From: Enchytraeus crypticus | Taxonomy: Eukaryota; Annelida; Clitellata; Enchytraeida; Enchytraeidae | DNA length: 64,000 nt | Direction: 5' to 3' | Assembly: GCA_905160935.1 (NCBI GenBank) | Contig: CAJHZI010000646.1 | Location: 124,001-188,000 of the forward strand | Shown here: positions 1 to 11,236 of the stretch, in pieces | How the letters are laid out: each line of letters starts with the position of its first letter | Numbering within the stretch: the first letter of the stretch is position 1 | Made by a program: the position numbers and the translations under genes | Notes under the pieces: generated by a model | Told to the model about the DNA's origin: nothing | The model's database searches: none | Seen by the model: only the letters and a program-made list of their open reading frames with translations

Positions 1-545
1 TGTTAGAGAACTGATCCCGTGTGAATCAGTGCAGTGTGAACTTCAGAAACTGAAACGATTTAAATTTCATGATACTTGTCGACCTGCACACTTAGCTATT
101 TATACATAGATCGTATTGTTGTAATGTAATGCATTAAAAATTAAAATACAAAGTACTACATCTAAACTCTCGTTTCTCTATCAACGATCCAGAAACAAAG
201 TTAAGAAAATAAAGCGATACGTTTTCCCTTTTTTTATCCATTACTTATGGCTTATTGCTTTTTATCCATTGCTTATGGCTATTGGTTAACATTCTCTCAA
301 CCCTTCAAGTTATAATAAATGTAGCAACAGAAGCAACATATTTAGAGTACCACTGTCATATGTGACAACACCTTACGCAATGACGCCAAGACCAAACCGA
401 AAATCAATCGTACATCTCTGTTAAACGGTGCACATAAGAAAAACCGCATAAAGTACAGCTTATTTTCGTATATGCTATACAATTTCGACATAGTTGGATG
501 GAGAAACGGACGTAAGGTCCTGATTTATTATTTTGAAAGAGAGTT
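1..545. other. No gene seen; AT-rich spacer
   Basis: No coding or RNA feature is recognised. A short tandem doublet of about 28 bp (core 'tttttatccattgcttatgg') lies at 231-285. Confidence 0.5.
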
Positions 546-690
546 AGCCAGCCCGGGGGTAGATTGGTAATGAGACGGACTTCAGTCGAATATCAATAGC
601 CATCTCACCGAGTTGTCGAATAATTTCGTTTGCCTCACCGTCACTCATTCCCTTTCCTAATCCCCTGCCATCCGACCTGCAATCCTACCC
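546..690 (+). repeat. Possible tRNA-derived SINE remnant
   Basis: A D-arm-like stretch ('tagattggtaatgag') is followed about 50 bases later by a weak B-box-like segment ('gagttgtcgaataa') and then 'ccgtcactcattcc'. The spacing suits a tRNA-derived SINE head, but the match is loose and no second copy was found. Confidence 0.3.
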
Positions 691-1487
691 CAATTCACAC
701 AAGATTTACTTTACTAAATGTTTCTGTCTATTCTGTTATAGTATATCATTTGTCAGACCTGCGCATCATGCATGCCAAACAGTAATGTAGCCTTTAGATT
801 GATTCAAATAAGGCTTTTGAGTTAGCTATGCAAATAGATTGTTTTCATTAGTTATAGTTTGGTCCCGTTTTAAATTAAGCGCAGTAATCGGGTGATCTAT
901 TCTGAAATAGGACGGACTTGGAATTTGATTATCTCTATAAGTGCACAGCCTATTGGTAGGTCTATGATTATGTGCATTATATAAAATATTGTTAGGATGC
1001 GGCTATGTTGTGCTGTATCATACCATCATAAACGTACAAAAGTTACAGAATACCACAAGCAACATAATGTACAGGTATACATCATTCGTTATTTATCATA
1101 TAGGACACAACATATAACATAGTAATTAGAAATTATATTGTAGGCTTAGACATAGCATTAAATGATATTGAGCTAATATTTCGTTAAAATCATATATACA
1201 GGCTAATTTTCAGCACACTGTTCATCCCACGCAATATGAAAATGAAATACGAGATTTTTCGAACAGGATTTGGTTTAAAAAAATTTTGTTCATGGCAACT
1301 TTATGCCATGCAATAATGCTGGATTATTTCGTTTATAAACACTCCGATAAATATATAAATATGTTCGGATGAGAAGCAACAAACTGTAGAACATCTACGA
1401 AGGAAATGTGCACGTATAGGTACAGGCAGAATGCCTATTAGAAATATCGATTGAAAAGCGAATAAATAGAATATCGCTAGGCAGAAC
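691..1487. other. No feature seen
   Basis: AT-rich unique-looking sequence. A 77-codon open stretch on the minus strand near its end has no recognisable protein features. Confidence 0.5.
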
Positions 1488-1560
1488 CACTTAGTACAGT
1501 GGTTAAAGCGCTTCGATTGTGTCAATAGTATCATCGTTCGAATATAACACTAGACCCCAC
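1488..1560 (+). repeat. tRNA-like SINE head, single copy
   Basis: 'acagtggttaaagcgcttcg' resembles a tRNA D-arm/A box, and 'atcgttcgaatat' some 30 bases later resembles a B box. It is not family A; probably a minor tRNA-derived SINE. It does not fold into a complete tRNA by eye. Confidence 0.35.
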
Positions 1561-1617
1561 TCAGTGCCGACAGCAAGAACAACACGGGATATCCTTCACA
1601 GTCCTAACATAGTCATT

Positions 1618-1672
1618 CATCATCATCATCATCATTATCTTCCCTTGAATCCCAGTTTAGCTGGGGTCGGTT
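1618..1672 (-). mobile_element. 5'-truncated family B retroposon
   Basis: On the minus strand this reads as the 3' end of family B ('accccagctaaactgggatt'-type segment, then a (GAT)n tail). It is bounded by a 9-bp direct repeat 'atagtcatt' at 1609-1617 and 1673-1681, a probable target-site duplication. Only about 55 bp of the element were inserted, as expected for severe 5' truncation during target-primed reverse transcription. Confidence 0.75.
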
Positions 1673-1681
1673 ATAGTCATT

Positions 1682-2205
1682 AACGGAGTTAATTCAATAG
1701 CAATTTTATAGTAAATTAAGTTAATCAAATATAATTAGATCAAGTTATTTATTTATTTATTTATTTATCATACGCATGTCACAAACATAGACTTTACAAT
1801 TATACACAAACAGCATCAGCGCATGACCGGAGATAAAGGCCACAAGTGGCACTTACATATTCCGAATTTAAAAGCAGAAGGAAGTAATCATATTAAAATA
1901 TACGCAAAGGTACATTTAGCAAGTTCAAGTATTAAAATGATTAGGATATTGCACAACTGAACATCATAAACGTGAAAATACAGGCACTTAATTTAAGTTA
2001 GACAGATTACTTTACACACAGTTGTCATAAATGGCAATATTAAAATAGGTAAAAACAATAGATTACTTAGAATAAAAAAAAGTAATTATATGAAGGAAAT
2101 CTTTACAGATAACGAGATAAAGCTTTTAATATAGTTCCTTAACTTTTCAAATATTTATTTGAAATTATTTATTATATATATTTCAAAGTTAAACTATTAA
2201 CTTAG
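1682..2205. other. AT-rich spacer with (TTTA)n
   Basis: Contains a short (TTTA)n run at 1746-1768. Nothing else is recognised. Confidence 0.5.
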
Positions 2206-2640
2206 TCATAGTTTGGATCGTGTTAATGACCAGTAAAACGACTCAACCGACTCTAGTTTCCTTATATTTTCTTTCCTTGATGTCCATGTTTCAGATCCAT
2301 ATAATAGCGTGGTCCATACCAAGGTTTTCAATGTCTTTATCTTAGTGTCTTTCTTTAGGATTTTTGTTAAAAGTTTCCTATTATCAAAAGTTTCTTTTGC
2401 TTGTGCAATCCTACTATATATTTCAGTCTCGCATTTCCCATCATCTGTTATAGCATGACTTAAATATTTGAAACTCCTTACCTGTTCCAATTTGTTTACA
2501 TTTATTATAATATTGACTTCATCTCTATTCTGGGATACTCTCACTACTTTTGTCTCTTTGATGTTAATCTTCATTCAATATTTCAATGCCATATAATTCA
2601 GATTATCCATTATCTTCTGTAGACCAGTGTCGCTTCCCGC
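2206..2640 (-). mobile_element. LINE reverse-transcriptase C-terminal fragment
   Basis: The minus strand encodes a continuous stretch with the signature order of many animal non-LTR retrotransposons: 'KINIKETKVVRVS', 'VRSFKYLSHAITDDGKCETE', 'RIAQAKETF', 'LLYGSETWTSRKENIRKLE'. This is the region after the catalytic YADD motif, near the end of the RT frame. The frame can be followed upstream to about 2640 through 'IMDNLNYMALKY', with one in-frame stop. The catalytic motif and endonuclease are absent, so this is a dead 3' piece. I am fairly sure of the LINE origin and unsure of the clade. Confidence 0.8.
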
Positions 2641-2822
2641 TACCATTCCTTTGTATCGCTATCTTTTGTTAAATTTTAAATTTGTGCCGGAACCAGCCTT
2701 ACCTGAATATATGCTGTTGGATACTGTAAGACAAGTAAATGCAAAAACAGATATATATTTGTATTGTTTTTACTATCTTTATATAATGTCAGGCTGGCGA
2801 AGAAGAAAGGAACTTCAAGATT

Positions 2823-3035
2823 TTGGTTCAGTTCGGTTTGGACGAAGACAAGGTTCGGGTTCGGTTCGGGTTCGGTCAGAGTCTGGGTTCGGGTTCGGTT
2901 CGGTTCGGCCAGAGTCTGGGTTCGGGTTCGGTTCGGGTTCGGCCAGTGTCTGGGTTCGGGTTCGGTTGGGTTCGGTCAAAATTCCTGATTTTTGAGTTCG
3001 GTGCGGTTCGGGTTCGGTTCGATTCCCATCTCTAA
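2823..3035 (+). repeat. Minisatellite of 'ggttcg/ggttcggg' units
   Basis: About 210 bp of interleaved 'ggttcg' and 'ggttcggg' units with 'gccagagtctgggttc' interruptions recurring roughly every 30-40 bp. Several frames are open on both strands only because the unit lacks stops (FGFGS, RTEPEPN-type peptides). Confidence 0.9.
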
Positions 3036-3176
3036 TATGAATCCACTCGTACGTGGACATAAAGAAGAATCCGGAAGGCAGAAAAGAGTGGAGTCGTTAT
3101 AAACCATGGACCTGCCAGTAGACAGTGCACTACGAGAGGGTGAGAGAGAAAGAGAGAGAGAGAGCGAGAGAGAGAT
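3034..3176 (+). mobile_element. Family C retroposon 3' part with (GA)n tail
   Basis: Shares a block of about 100 bp with 33918-34045 (opposite strand), ending in 'accatggacctgccag' and 'cagtgcacta' followed by (GA)n. The GA microsatellite (3135-3175) therefore sits at the 3' end of a retroposon, as in other C copies. Confidence 0.6.
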
Positions 3177-3617
3177 CATGCAATACAATATACAAGGTGC
3201 ATCATACTAAAAGATAATCGTTCAACTTAATCACTAATAATTTAGCGTTGAGATCATCGCCTAACGGGCACACCGAGTTTCGCAGGATGCAGGCATAGAC
3301 ACACATCAGGCTGATGACATTCAGACCAGACGAAGTAATTACTACAGTTAAAGGAATTGTAACGAAGAAGAAATTGAAGGATGAGAGAAAACCTCTAGAG
3401 CGGCGACAGCTGAGTTAAGATTAGAGCAGCTAAAGTGTGTGAGTGAATGCGTTAGAACGCCAGTGAACAAAATAAATACATTTTCAGCAGAGAGAGGGGG
3501 GGCCGTCAAAAGCCTTCTACTCTACACGTATACTAATACTTTAAAATAACAATGTGAATAATGTACGAGTATGCATGAGTGTCTAAACACGAGTAAGTTG
3601 TGAAATAAATAAAAAAT
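3177..3617. other. No feature seen
   Basis: Mixed-composition unique sequence without recognisable genes. Confidence 0.45.
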
Positions 3618-3716
3618 TAGCGAACTAACTAACTAACTAACTAACTAATTAACTAATTCACTAACTAACTAACTAACTAACTAACAAACTAACCGCCTAA
3701 CTAACTAACTAACTAG
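3618..3716 (+). repeat. (CTAA)n microsatellite
   Basis: About 100 bp of tandem 'ctaa' with a few substitutions. Confidence 0.95.
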
Positions 3717-4317
3717 CATGATAAAGTGTCTATATCCGTATACATACATGTAAATCCGTATACATTAATCTGTATACATAAAGATATAAGACCCCGCCCG
3801 GTCCGCTTAACCGAAGTAAATAGCGAAGTTTCTAGGGAGACGTTCCCCTGATCTCGTAACCTCAACTGTCGGCGCTAATTCGCAAGAAAATTCTACGGCT
3901 AAAGAAAGAGTTAAGCCTAGGTGAGATGCGCCTCGGGTTATATGACGGAGTTATATAGAGAAAGCGTTAATGGGGAGAGAGCAGTAAGACTGTAGGCTTG
4001 CTATCGATCCGCTCGCCTTCATCAGATTCATTTCCACTCGGCGTTAAGCATTTCTTTAGTTAACTGGATAGAGACGGTTTATTAAGTATTTGCTGCTACT
4101 GCGGCTGCATAGTGCAGAGTTTATACAAAAATAAACATTTGCATTTAAATAAACTGAGAGGACAACGATACAGAGAGAGGGGAGGGGAGATACAGAGGAC
4201 AAGGAAGGGAGGTAGCGACAAAGAGAGAGAGAGAGAGGGGAAAGTGCTCTGAATTGTTTAACGATAATTCGTGACAATATTTTATTGTGTAATATCCTTC
4301 CCTTAGAAAAGTAGCAA
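3717..4317. other. Unrecognised complex sequence
   Basis: 3780-4030 is richer in GC than its surroundings but has no usable frame. 4157-4237 is purine-rich (GA/GGGA). No gene is recognised. Confidence 0.45.
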
Positions 4318-4606
4318 CCCTAGAATTAACAGCACTCCAAGAATTAACAGCACTCCTAGAATGAGCAGCACTCCTAGAATGAGCAGCACCTCTAGAATGA
4401 GCAGCACCCCTAGAATGAGCAGCACTCCTAGAATTAGCAGCACCCCTAGAATGAGCAGCACTCATAGAATGAGCAGCAATCCTAGAATGAGCAGCACTCC
4501 TAGAATGAGCAGCACTCCTAGAATGAACATCACTCCTAGAATGAGCAGCACTCCTAGAATGAGCAGCACCCCAAGAATTCTAGAATGAACAGCACCCCTA
4601 GAGAAT
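4318..4606 (+). repeat. 18-bp minisatellite
   Basis: About 16 tandem copies of an 18-bp unit, 'agcagcactcctagaatg'. The unit is a multiple of three, so one frame reads (MSSTPR)n and the opposite strand reads (AAHSRG)n-like peptides. I treat this as noncoding. Units at both edges are more divergent ('aattaacagcactcc'). Confidence 0.95.
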
Positions 4607-4770
4607 TACACCCCACAACAAGAGCGGCAGCTCCCAGCAATGGTCGACTGGAACCACCTCTCCAGGGATTGGTTGTGCCTTACTCACCTGTATGGGGGAA
4701 TCAGAGTGGACTATATAATAGTACAACTCTCTCGCTCTCTCTTCCTCCTTTCCTTCCTTCCCTCCCTCGG

Positions 4771-4893
4771 CTGCAGCCAGTGGCGATGTCGGTAAGATAT
4801 CCAACGGCGAAAAAGTATGTATGGGTTCAATTCCTGGGCTCGCCCGTCACTGATATCGCTTTCAAGAGATGAAACGGAAGTTAATATTGACTT
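4771..4893 (+). mobile_element. SINE A1 copy
   Basis: tRNA-derived head ('cagtggcgatgtcggtaag' A-box region; 'gggttcaattcctgggctcg' B-box region), then the family body 'cccgtcactgatatcgcttt' and the start of the 3' end. It follows a CT-rich run at 4730-4770. Confidence 0.75.
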
Positions 4894-5269
4894 TTTTGAC
4901 TTTGAAAGATGCAGTACAGTAAAATTTAAATAACAAATCTTATGATTATAATAATAATGTTATATATAATTATCGATCTGGTATTTAAATTAATAGCTAA
5001 AGAATTTAACTTTTCAGTAAGTTACAGGTATCTTTCGCAGCTCACAGGTATCTTTGAAAAATTCTGCAATGTTTGACGTTTCGTCGGTGTTACTGCTGCA
5101 GAATAAACCAACCGTTAAATGGACGCGTCGTAAAAGGCTATTAAGCAAGAAATACAGAAAGCCATGAGAAGAAACTCTATATTTATGTCAGCTTTTTATT
5201 GATAGGGGCTATACTGAGATTTTATAAAGACTTCATCTTTTGTTATCGGAACATTGTTGTGGTCAGCAG
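4894..5269. other. No feature seen
   Basis: AT-rich; a small local repeat 'caggtatctttc/gaaaaa' at 5027-5055. Confidence 0.45.
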
Positions 5270-5370
5270 AGTGTTCGCTCTTACGAGAAATAAAGCAGAA
5301 TGTGACTAGAAATGCGTACCTGGAACCTGCCTCTAAGCAGAACGCTAAAGAGAGAGAGGTAGAGAAAGTG
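5270..5370 (+). mobile_element. Family C 3' end with GA tail
   Basis: 'gtgttcgctcttacgagaaa' through 'acctggaacctgcctctaag', 'cagaacgctaaagagagaga' matches the 3' end of the full-length C copy at 39682-40067. Confidence 0.6.
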
Positions 5371-5633
5371 ATACATAGAAAGTGAGAGATGTTACAAATA
5401 TAACAAATAGACTTTGAGACAACGAAACATCATCGCGAAAACTTATAAAATGAACCAATAGCTTTTAATTATTCTCATGGAGACAAATCCTTGAGAACAA
5501 AATACAGAAAACGGGATAAATTCTTAACTTCTTATGCTGACAGAATCCTGGAGAATGGGAGGGGGTCCAACGTTGAGGGAACTCGATGAAGAGAACTCGT
5601 TGCGAGTTCGAAAGGGAAGAGCCAGTGATAGAC

Positions 5634-5664
<31 letters not shown>

Positions 5665-6384
5665 AAGAGAGAGGTGTTCAGTAAAATAAGTTCAGATGAA
5701 CATCTTGTCACGATAATGAACACCAGGGTTGCCTCTCAATCTGAAAAATTAAGATCAGAAGTAGAATTTTTAAGGGCACAAATATCGTATTTTACTTCAG
5801 AAAACTTGCATAATTTAATAAAGACGAAGGGAATTTCTTGAACAATGGATGGAGAGGGGATGAGAAATTTTTAATTTGGAAAATTTTAACAATAATTATG
5901 TAGCAAAAATATTAATAAATATTAAACTTAAACTAGTTATCGAAACCAATTACATTTCACAAGGAAATAATTTGTGCTGATGCGTGAATCAACTTTTAGT
6001 ATAAAACGTACAGGAGTAATTTCCATTTCTCTTATATCAATTCATTTTGCATGACTGCTAATTCGGTAATGACTTGCGTCCTAAGTATTACTATTGGTGA
6101 TTTATCCCCATGAACTGTCGGTACATTTGCAAAAAGTGTTTTTGCAAACCCTGGGAAAACCATAGCCATGAAAAGCTGCGAATTTGTTAAAAGTTGAAAC
6201 GAAACTGGAGTCTAACATTAAAATTATAAAAGATGAAAGGATATTCAGCTATCACACACGTTCGGAGTCAACATAAAATAAGAAAATGTTATGAAATACA
6301 GCGTTCCACAATTACTAAAATTAACTTACTCGTATTATTCAAGATTTTATGAAAATGAAGATGACGGTGGCATCAGTGGTGTTG
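5371..6384. other. Spacer with (GA)n
   Basis: A GA microsatellite lies at 5632-5673. No gene is seen. Confidence 0.5.
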
Positions 6385-6530
6385 TCTGGAGCCAGTGGCT
6401 ATGTCGGTAAGATATTGGACTCCGGATCAGTATGTGCGGCGTCCAAATCCTGGGTTCGCCCGTCAATAATAACGATTTCGAGAGATGAAACTGACGATAA
6501 AATCGGCCTTACGGCTTTTATCAGGTGCTC
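6385..6530 (+). mobile_element. SINE A1 copy
   Basis: 'tggagccagtggctatgtcg' head, B-box region 'gtccaaatcctgggttcgcc', body 'acgatttcgagagatgaaac', and 3' end 'gacgataaaatcggccttac'. Confidence 0.8.
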
Positions 6531-6724
6531 GTCAATTCCGACAAGTTATCGAATTACCAGAACGAGATTTGAAATCAAATTTTTCAGAGTTTGGATTTAA
6601 TTCGGTATATATTCCGGATGTGGTTCCATATCTGCTAGAAGGTTCGTTTCGTATTGGAACAATAAACAATGACAGCCGATTCTAATTTCTCTCACCGTGA
6701 TTAAATATCACCTTAATACCGTAA

Positions 6725-6865
6725 AATTCAGTGGCTTGTGAGCCTTACATAGAAACGATCTGAGTTCAAATCCTAGGTAACAAATAGACTTCCATGCGGC
6801 CAACCACCCCTAGATCGCTGCCCAACTTCCATCGCGCACCCCGCTACAACGGTGTGTAATCAATA
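6725..6865 (+). repeat. tRNA-like SINE, minor family
   Basis: 'cagtggcttgtgagccttac' (A-box/D-arm-like) and 'ctgagttcaaatcctaggta' (good B box with flanking T-stem pairs) are spaced like a tRNA. The downstream unrelated body 'cggccaaccacccctagatc' differs from family A. Confidence 0.4.
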
Positions 6866-7382
6866 AGCGGTGCAGAGGTTAGGACATACGTGCAGACATG
6901 TACATTTAATGTACAAAAACATATGAAAGGTTCAAATAGTAAAATGCGAAAAGGTTACAAAATGCAGAATACTTATTAGAGAAAGAAAGAGAGGGAGATA
7001 AAATCGTTGTAGATATAACATAAATACTGAAATTTGTTAATAAATTTGTTTACGTATTGCACATTAAATGCATATCTTGGCTTACTGCAACATGTACTTC
7101 TGCAATTTAAGAAAGTCAATATATGAAACATTGGCAAACATTTTCTAACCTTTAATATCCATTTTTCATTACACATTTTATTTTTCTTTATCGTGGTCGT
7201 TCATATGTCAGTCACAGTGTGGAATAGTTCATGAAATATATATTGATAATACTACTCCTGATAAAACACTACCATTTATTGATTGGTTTAGTGCTTGATT
7301 GATTCGCTATGAATTAACTCATCTAACTACCACTCAACTCCAGTGACACAGCAGCAGCGGAAATTTCTTTTCTTTTTTTGTT
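6866..7382. other. No feature seen
   Basis: AT-rich unique sequence. Confidence 0.45.
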
Positions 7383-7446
7383 CGTATAGTTACACACATG
7401 ACATACCGCATGTGTTACATAGATTTCTTTCTTGGTTGCTGTTTTT
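7383..7446 (-). repeat. Segment shared with the 5S-derived element
   Basis: About 64 bp ('gttacacacatgacatacc...' through 'ttcttggttgctgttttt') matches 38630-38695 at roughly four bases in five. There it lies downstream of the 5S-like segment, so this is a second copy of that element's tail without its 5S head. Confidence 0.5.
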
Positions 7447-8099
7447 GCATCTGACTGTTTTTGTGTCTGATTGTTTTTGTGTCTGATTACTAATACTCTG
7501 CTGCACTGGTGGTATACACCATTTCTTCGATATTCTCACGAGAACGGAAACCCTAATGGCGTCATATCGTCAAAACTTAAATACACACAAATGTTCCAAC
7601 GTTGTCGCATTAACAAGCCAGATGTGCCCCCTTCTGCTACATGAATGTCAGTTGACACCATTTCTTAAAATTTTAGTTTACAATTTAACAGCCACACCAT
7701 CCACAACAGGCTCAAAACCTAATCTTCTCATTTAGGAATGAATAGTAAATATGATTGACCGATTATATCATCCACCCGCAAGCGACGTTCTATCGACTTA
7801 AATAAGTATGTAGTTCGATAAAAGGTGGCGCGTTAAGGCGTTAATAGGGCAATTAACATTCATATTTTTACCTGTGAATCCATCTGAACAAAATCAATGC
7901 CACTAGCCGACTTAAGATTAGTACAGGAGCTTAAAAAGAATCAATAGAATAAAACAATGGAATGTGTATGAAGGTTCAGTGAATGCTAACTACTACAGGT
8001 GTGAACCTTTCATGGAAATGGAAAGCTTCATCAAAGCATCAACAGCGCTCAATCTGCAAAAGAAGCAGATTACATCCAATTATAGTTCAATATTAAATA
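7447..8099. other. No gene; small 17-bp triplet repeat
   Basis: Three tandem copies of a 'tttttgtgtctgatt'-like unit at 7446-7490. The remainder is unrecognised. Confidence 0.45.
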
Positions 8100-8345
<246 letters not shown>

Positions 8346-8577
8346 ATATATTTTTGTTTATTTTTTTATTTAAATACGACGCTTGCCATGGACGTACGTC
8401 ACGGTTACCCCAACAGTCTGGAAATTCAGCCTCTAAAGGACATTTTAAAGGAAAAATAATTTTATGAAAGATAATTCTATGACACAGCATTTTTTAATTT
8501 ATATACGACTATTTGGTAACATGGACATCGTGATAACATTTAAATCCATTATAAACGACCTGAGGAAGTGAGGAAAC

Positions 8578-8890
8578 AGGCCTATCATCAGAATAACAGA
8601 CGTATCACAGAATAACAGGCGTATCACAAAATAACAGGCAAATCTGAGAATAACAAGAGTATCACAGAATAGCAGACGTATTATGATACGCCTGTATCAC
8701 AATACAATCACTGAATAACAGGCGCATCACAGAATAACAGGAGTATCAGAAAATAAAAATAATCAAAGAAAAACGTGATATTTGAGAATTTGAAAACAGG
8801 ATCCGGAAAATAACAAGATTCTGGGAATAACATGCTATCAGACAATAACATGCAGTCAGCGAACAACAGACGTATCAGAGTATAACATGA
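8578..8890 (+). repeat. Degenerate ~18-bp minisatellite
   Basis: Units resembling 'gtatcacagaataacagg' are clear to about 8760 and decay through 8890 ('ataacatgctatcagac'). Confidence 0.7.
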
Positions 8891-9360
8891 TCGCAAATGG
8901 TACTGATCATGTGATCATAGAAGAATAAAATTAAAGACGGTTTCAATTAATTGCTGGAAAAGAAACGAAATCCGTAAAATAGCACATAAAGCGTTTCATG
9001 AGTACAGACCAGCCAAAGGTAAACCAAAGAGATATAGAAAATGAAGGCCTGAAAACACTGTTAAAAACTACAGCAACACAGTTGACCCGTTTGAAAGGAA
9101 AAAGCGACGTATAACCTCACTCTTGCTATCATTCAATAAATTCGCATTCATTTTCATGAAAATTCAGAGAAAAAAATAGTTTAATTTCACGACTCGACAC
9201 AAGCAACCAATGCTGCGTGATACCAGAGCGGCTTCGTAGGAAACATCTGCTATTCTCAACTGCTAAATCCCAACTAGATTTACTCTGAAAGTAGAGGCGA
9301 TATCTTCATGAGGTCTATAGAATTGTATACCTCGTGCATCGAAATAAATTGCATCACAAG
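8891..9360. other. No feature seen
   Basis: Unique-looking AT-rich sequence. Confidence 0.45.
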
Positions 9361-9363
9361 GTG

Positions 9364-9398
<35 letters not shown>
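9361..9398 (+). repeat. (CT)n microsatellite
   Basis: Short pure CT run with one interruption. Confidence 0.9.
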
Positions 9399-9804
9399 AC
9401 CAAAATAGCTTCGAACATAAATAAAATATGTTGAGAATACATTTGACAGCCTGTCCATTAGAGGCATCATAGTTACATATCTAAATAACTTCAATATCTA
9501 AATTTTATCTAGATTATATATCTAAATGTTATCTAGATTATGAAAAAAGTAAATTTATTGAGGTAGTTTTCTGTTGAGCTTTGAAAGAGATTATGAGAAA
9601 TGATGTTTCGGAAAGAAGCCGTAGAATGAAGAGATGTTCGATATATATACTATTCGTTGTAATGAAACTAACTGCGGTTGTCAGACTGCAATGAAATACA
9701 GGAATAGATTAATTATTAATAGCAGAGATTTTATAAGATTATCGAAGTTAAATAAAAAACTAAATAACAGATGTCATAAGATGTCAGCAGCATAAGATAC
9801 ACCT
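9399..9804. other. No feature seen
   Basis: AT-rich unique-looking sequence. Confidence 0.45.
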
Positions 9805-10349
9805 GAGGCAGCACGTTTACTACTGCTATACAGAGGCAGCCTGTCTGTTAGAGGCAGCACGTTTACTACTGCTATACAGAGGCAGCCTGTCTGTTAGAGG
9901 CAGCACGTTTACTACTGCTATACAGAGGCAGCCTGTCTGTTAGAGGCAGCACGTTTACTACTGCTATACAGAGGCAGCCTGTCTGTTAGAGGCAGCACGT
10001 TTACTACTGCTATACAGAGGCAGCCTGTCTGTTAGAGGCAGCACGTTTACTACTGCTATACAGAGGCAGCTTGTCTGTTAGAGGCAGCACGTTTACTACT
10101 GCTATACAGAGGCAGCCTGTCTGTTAGAGGCAGCACGTTTACTACTGCTATACAGAGGCAGCCTGTCTATTAGAGGCAGCACGTTTACTACTGTTATACA
10201 TAGGCAGCCTGTCTATTAGAGGCAGCACGTTTACTACTGTTGTACAGAGGTAGCCTGTCTATTAGAGGCAGCACGTTTACTACTGTTATACAGAGGCAGC
10301 CTGTCCATTAGAGGCAGCACGTTTACTACTGTTGTACAGATGCAGCTTG
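9805..10349 (+). repeat. 46-bp minisatellite, ~12 copies
   Basis: The unit begins 'gaggcagcacgtttactact' and ends 'aggcagcctgtctgtta'. Early copies carry 'gctatacag...ctgtctgtta'; later copies carry 'gttatacag' or 'gttgtacag' with 'ctgtctatta'. Variants are therefore ordered along the array. Each unit itself holds two 'gaggcagc' half-repeats. Confidence 0.95.
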
Positions 10350-10632
10350 CATATCAGAAGCATCAGGGGTTTCCTCTGCTGCCCATATATAGCTTGAATA
10401 AGATTTATGCCGTTTAATTATAACGCAAGTATGTGAGAGAAAACTGCAGAGGGTAATGATAGCCAAGCTCTGCGCAGACCTGCAGCGACGTTCAATTATC
10501 GGTAGCATGGTCACTATATAATACAAATCCCTATTCACCCTCCCTCACCTCTACCCTCCTCTCACGATATTCTTCACCCACTCCGGTGATCAATGATATC
10601 ATATTCACAGGGTGATGCAGCTATACTACATG

Positions 10633-10750
10633 TAGTTCCTTAGAATCATTTCCATCTAGTTCCTTAGAATCATTTCCATCTAGTTCCTTAGAATCATTCC
10701 ATCTAGTTCCTTAGAATAATTTCAATCTAGTTCCTTAGAATCATTTAGTA
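10633..10750 (+). repeat. 24-bp minisatellite, ~5 copies
   Basis: The unit starts 'tagttccttagaatcatttc'. One copy lacks one base and another carries 'aataatttcaa'. Confidence 0.9.
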
Positions 10751-10883
10751 CCTGATGAAGAATCTTCCTCACTGATTAATTAACAGATGGCACTGTTTCA
10801 TCGGGTTTTTAGTCAATTTTAAAGTTTCTTTGTTCAAAGGTCAGCTGAAAATTAAGCTTGAGACGTTCCTTATATTGCTTTTT

Positions 10884-11236
10884 AGAACAAACACCCTGTT
10901 CACATCCTGTTGCAGAACAAACACCCAGTTTACATCCTGTTGCAGAATAAACACCCAGTTCACATCCTGTTCTACAACAAACACCCAGTTAACACCCTGT
11001 TGTACAACAAACACCCTGTTCACATCCTGTTGTACAACAAACACCCAGTTAACACCCTATTGTACAACAAACACCGTTTCACATCCTGTTGTGCAACAAA
11101 CACCCAGTTAACACCCTGTTGCAGAACAAACACCCAGTTCACATCCTGTTGTTCAACAAGCACCCAGTTCACACCTGTTGTACAACAAACACCCAGTTCA
11201 CATCCTGTTGTTCTACAAATACTCAGTTCACGCTTA
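10884..11236 (+). repeat. 30-bp minisatellite, ~12 copies
   Basis: Units of 'aacacccagttcacatcctg' plus 'ttgtacaacaa'. Two alternating variants ('cagttcacatcc' and 'cagttaacaccc') give a partial two-unit periodicity. The multiple-of-three length keeps frames open (NTQFTSCC); I do not regard these as genes. Confidence 0.95.

Noticed and set aside
2815-3060. Gly-Phe or Pro-Glu-rich 'repeat protein'
   Set aside because: The GGTTCG minisatellite is open on both strands.
4145-4588. Possible low-complexity MSSTPR/AAHSRG repeat protein
   Set aside because: 18-bp minisatellite read in frame; no start context, splice sites or conserved flank.
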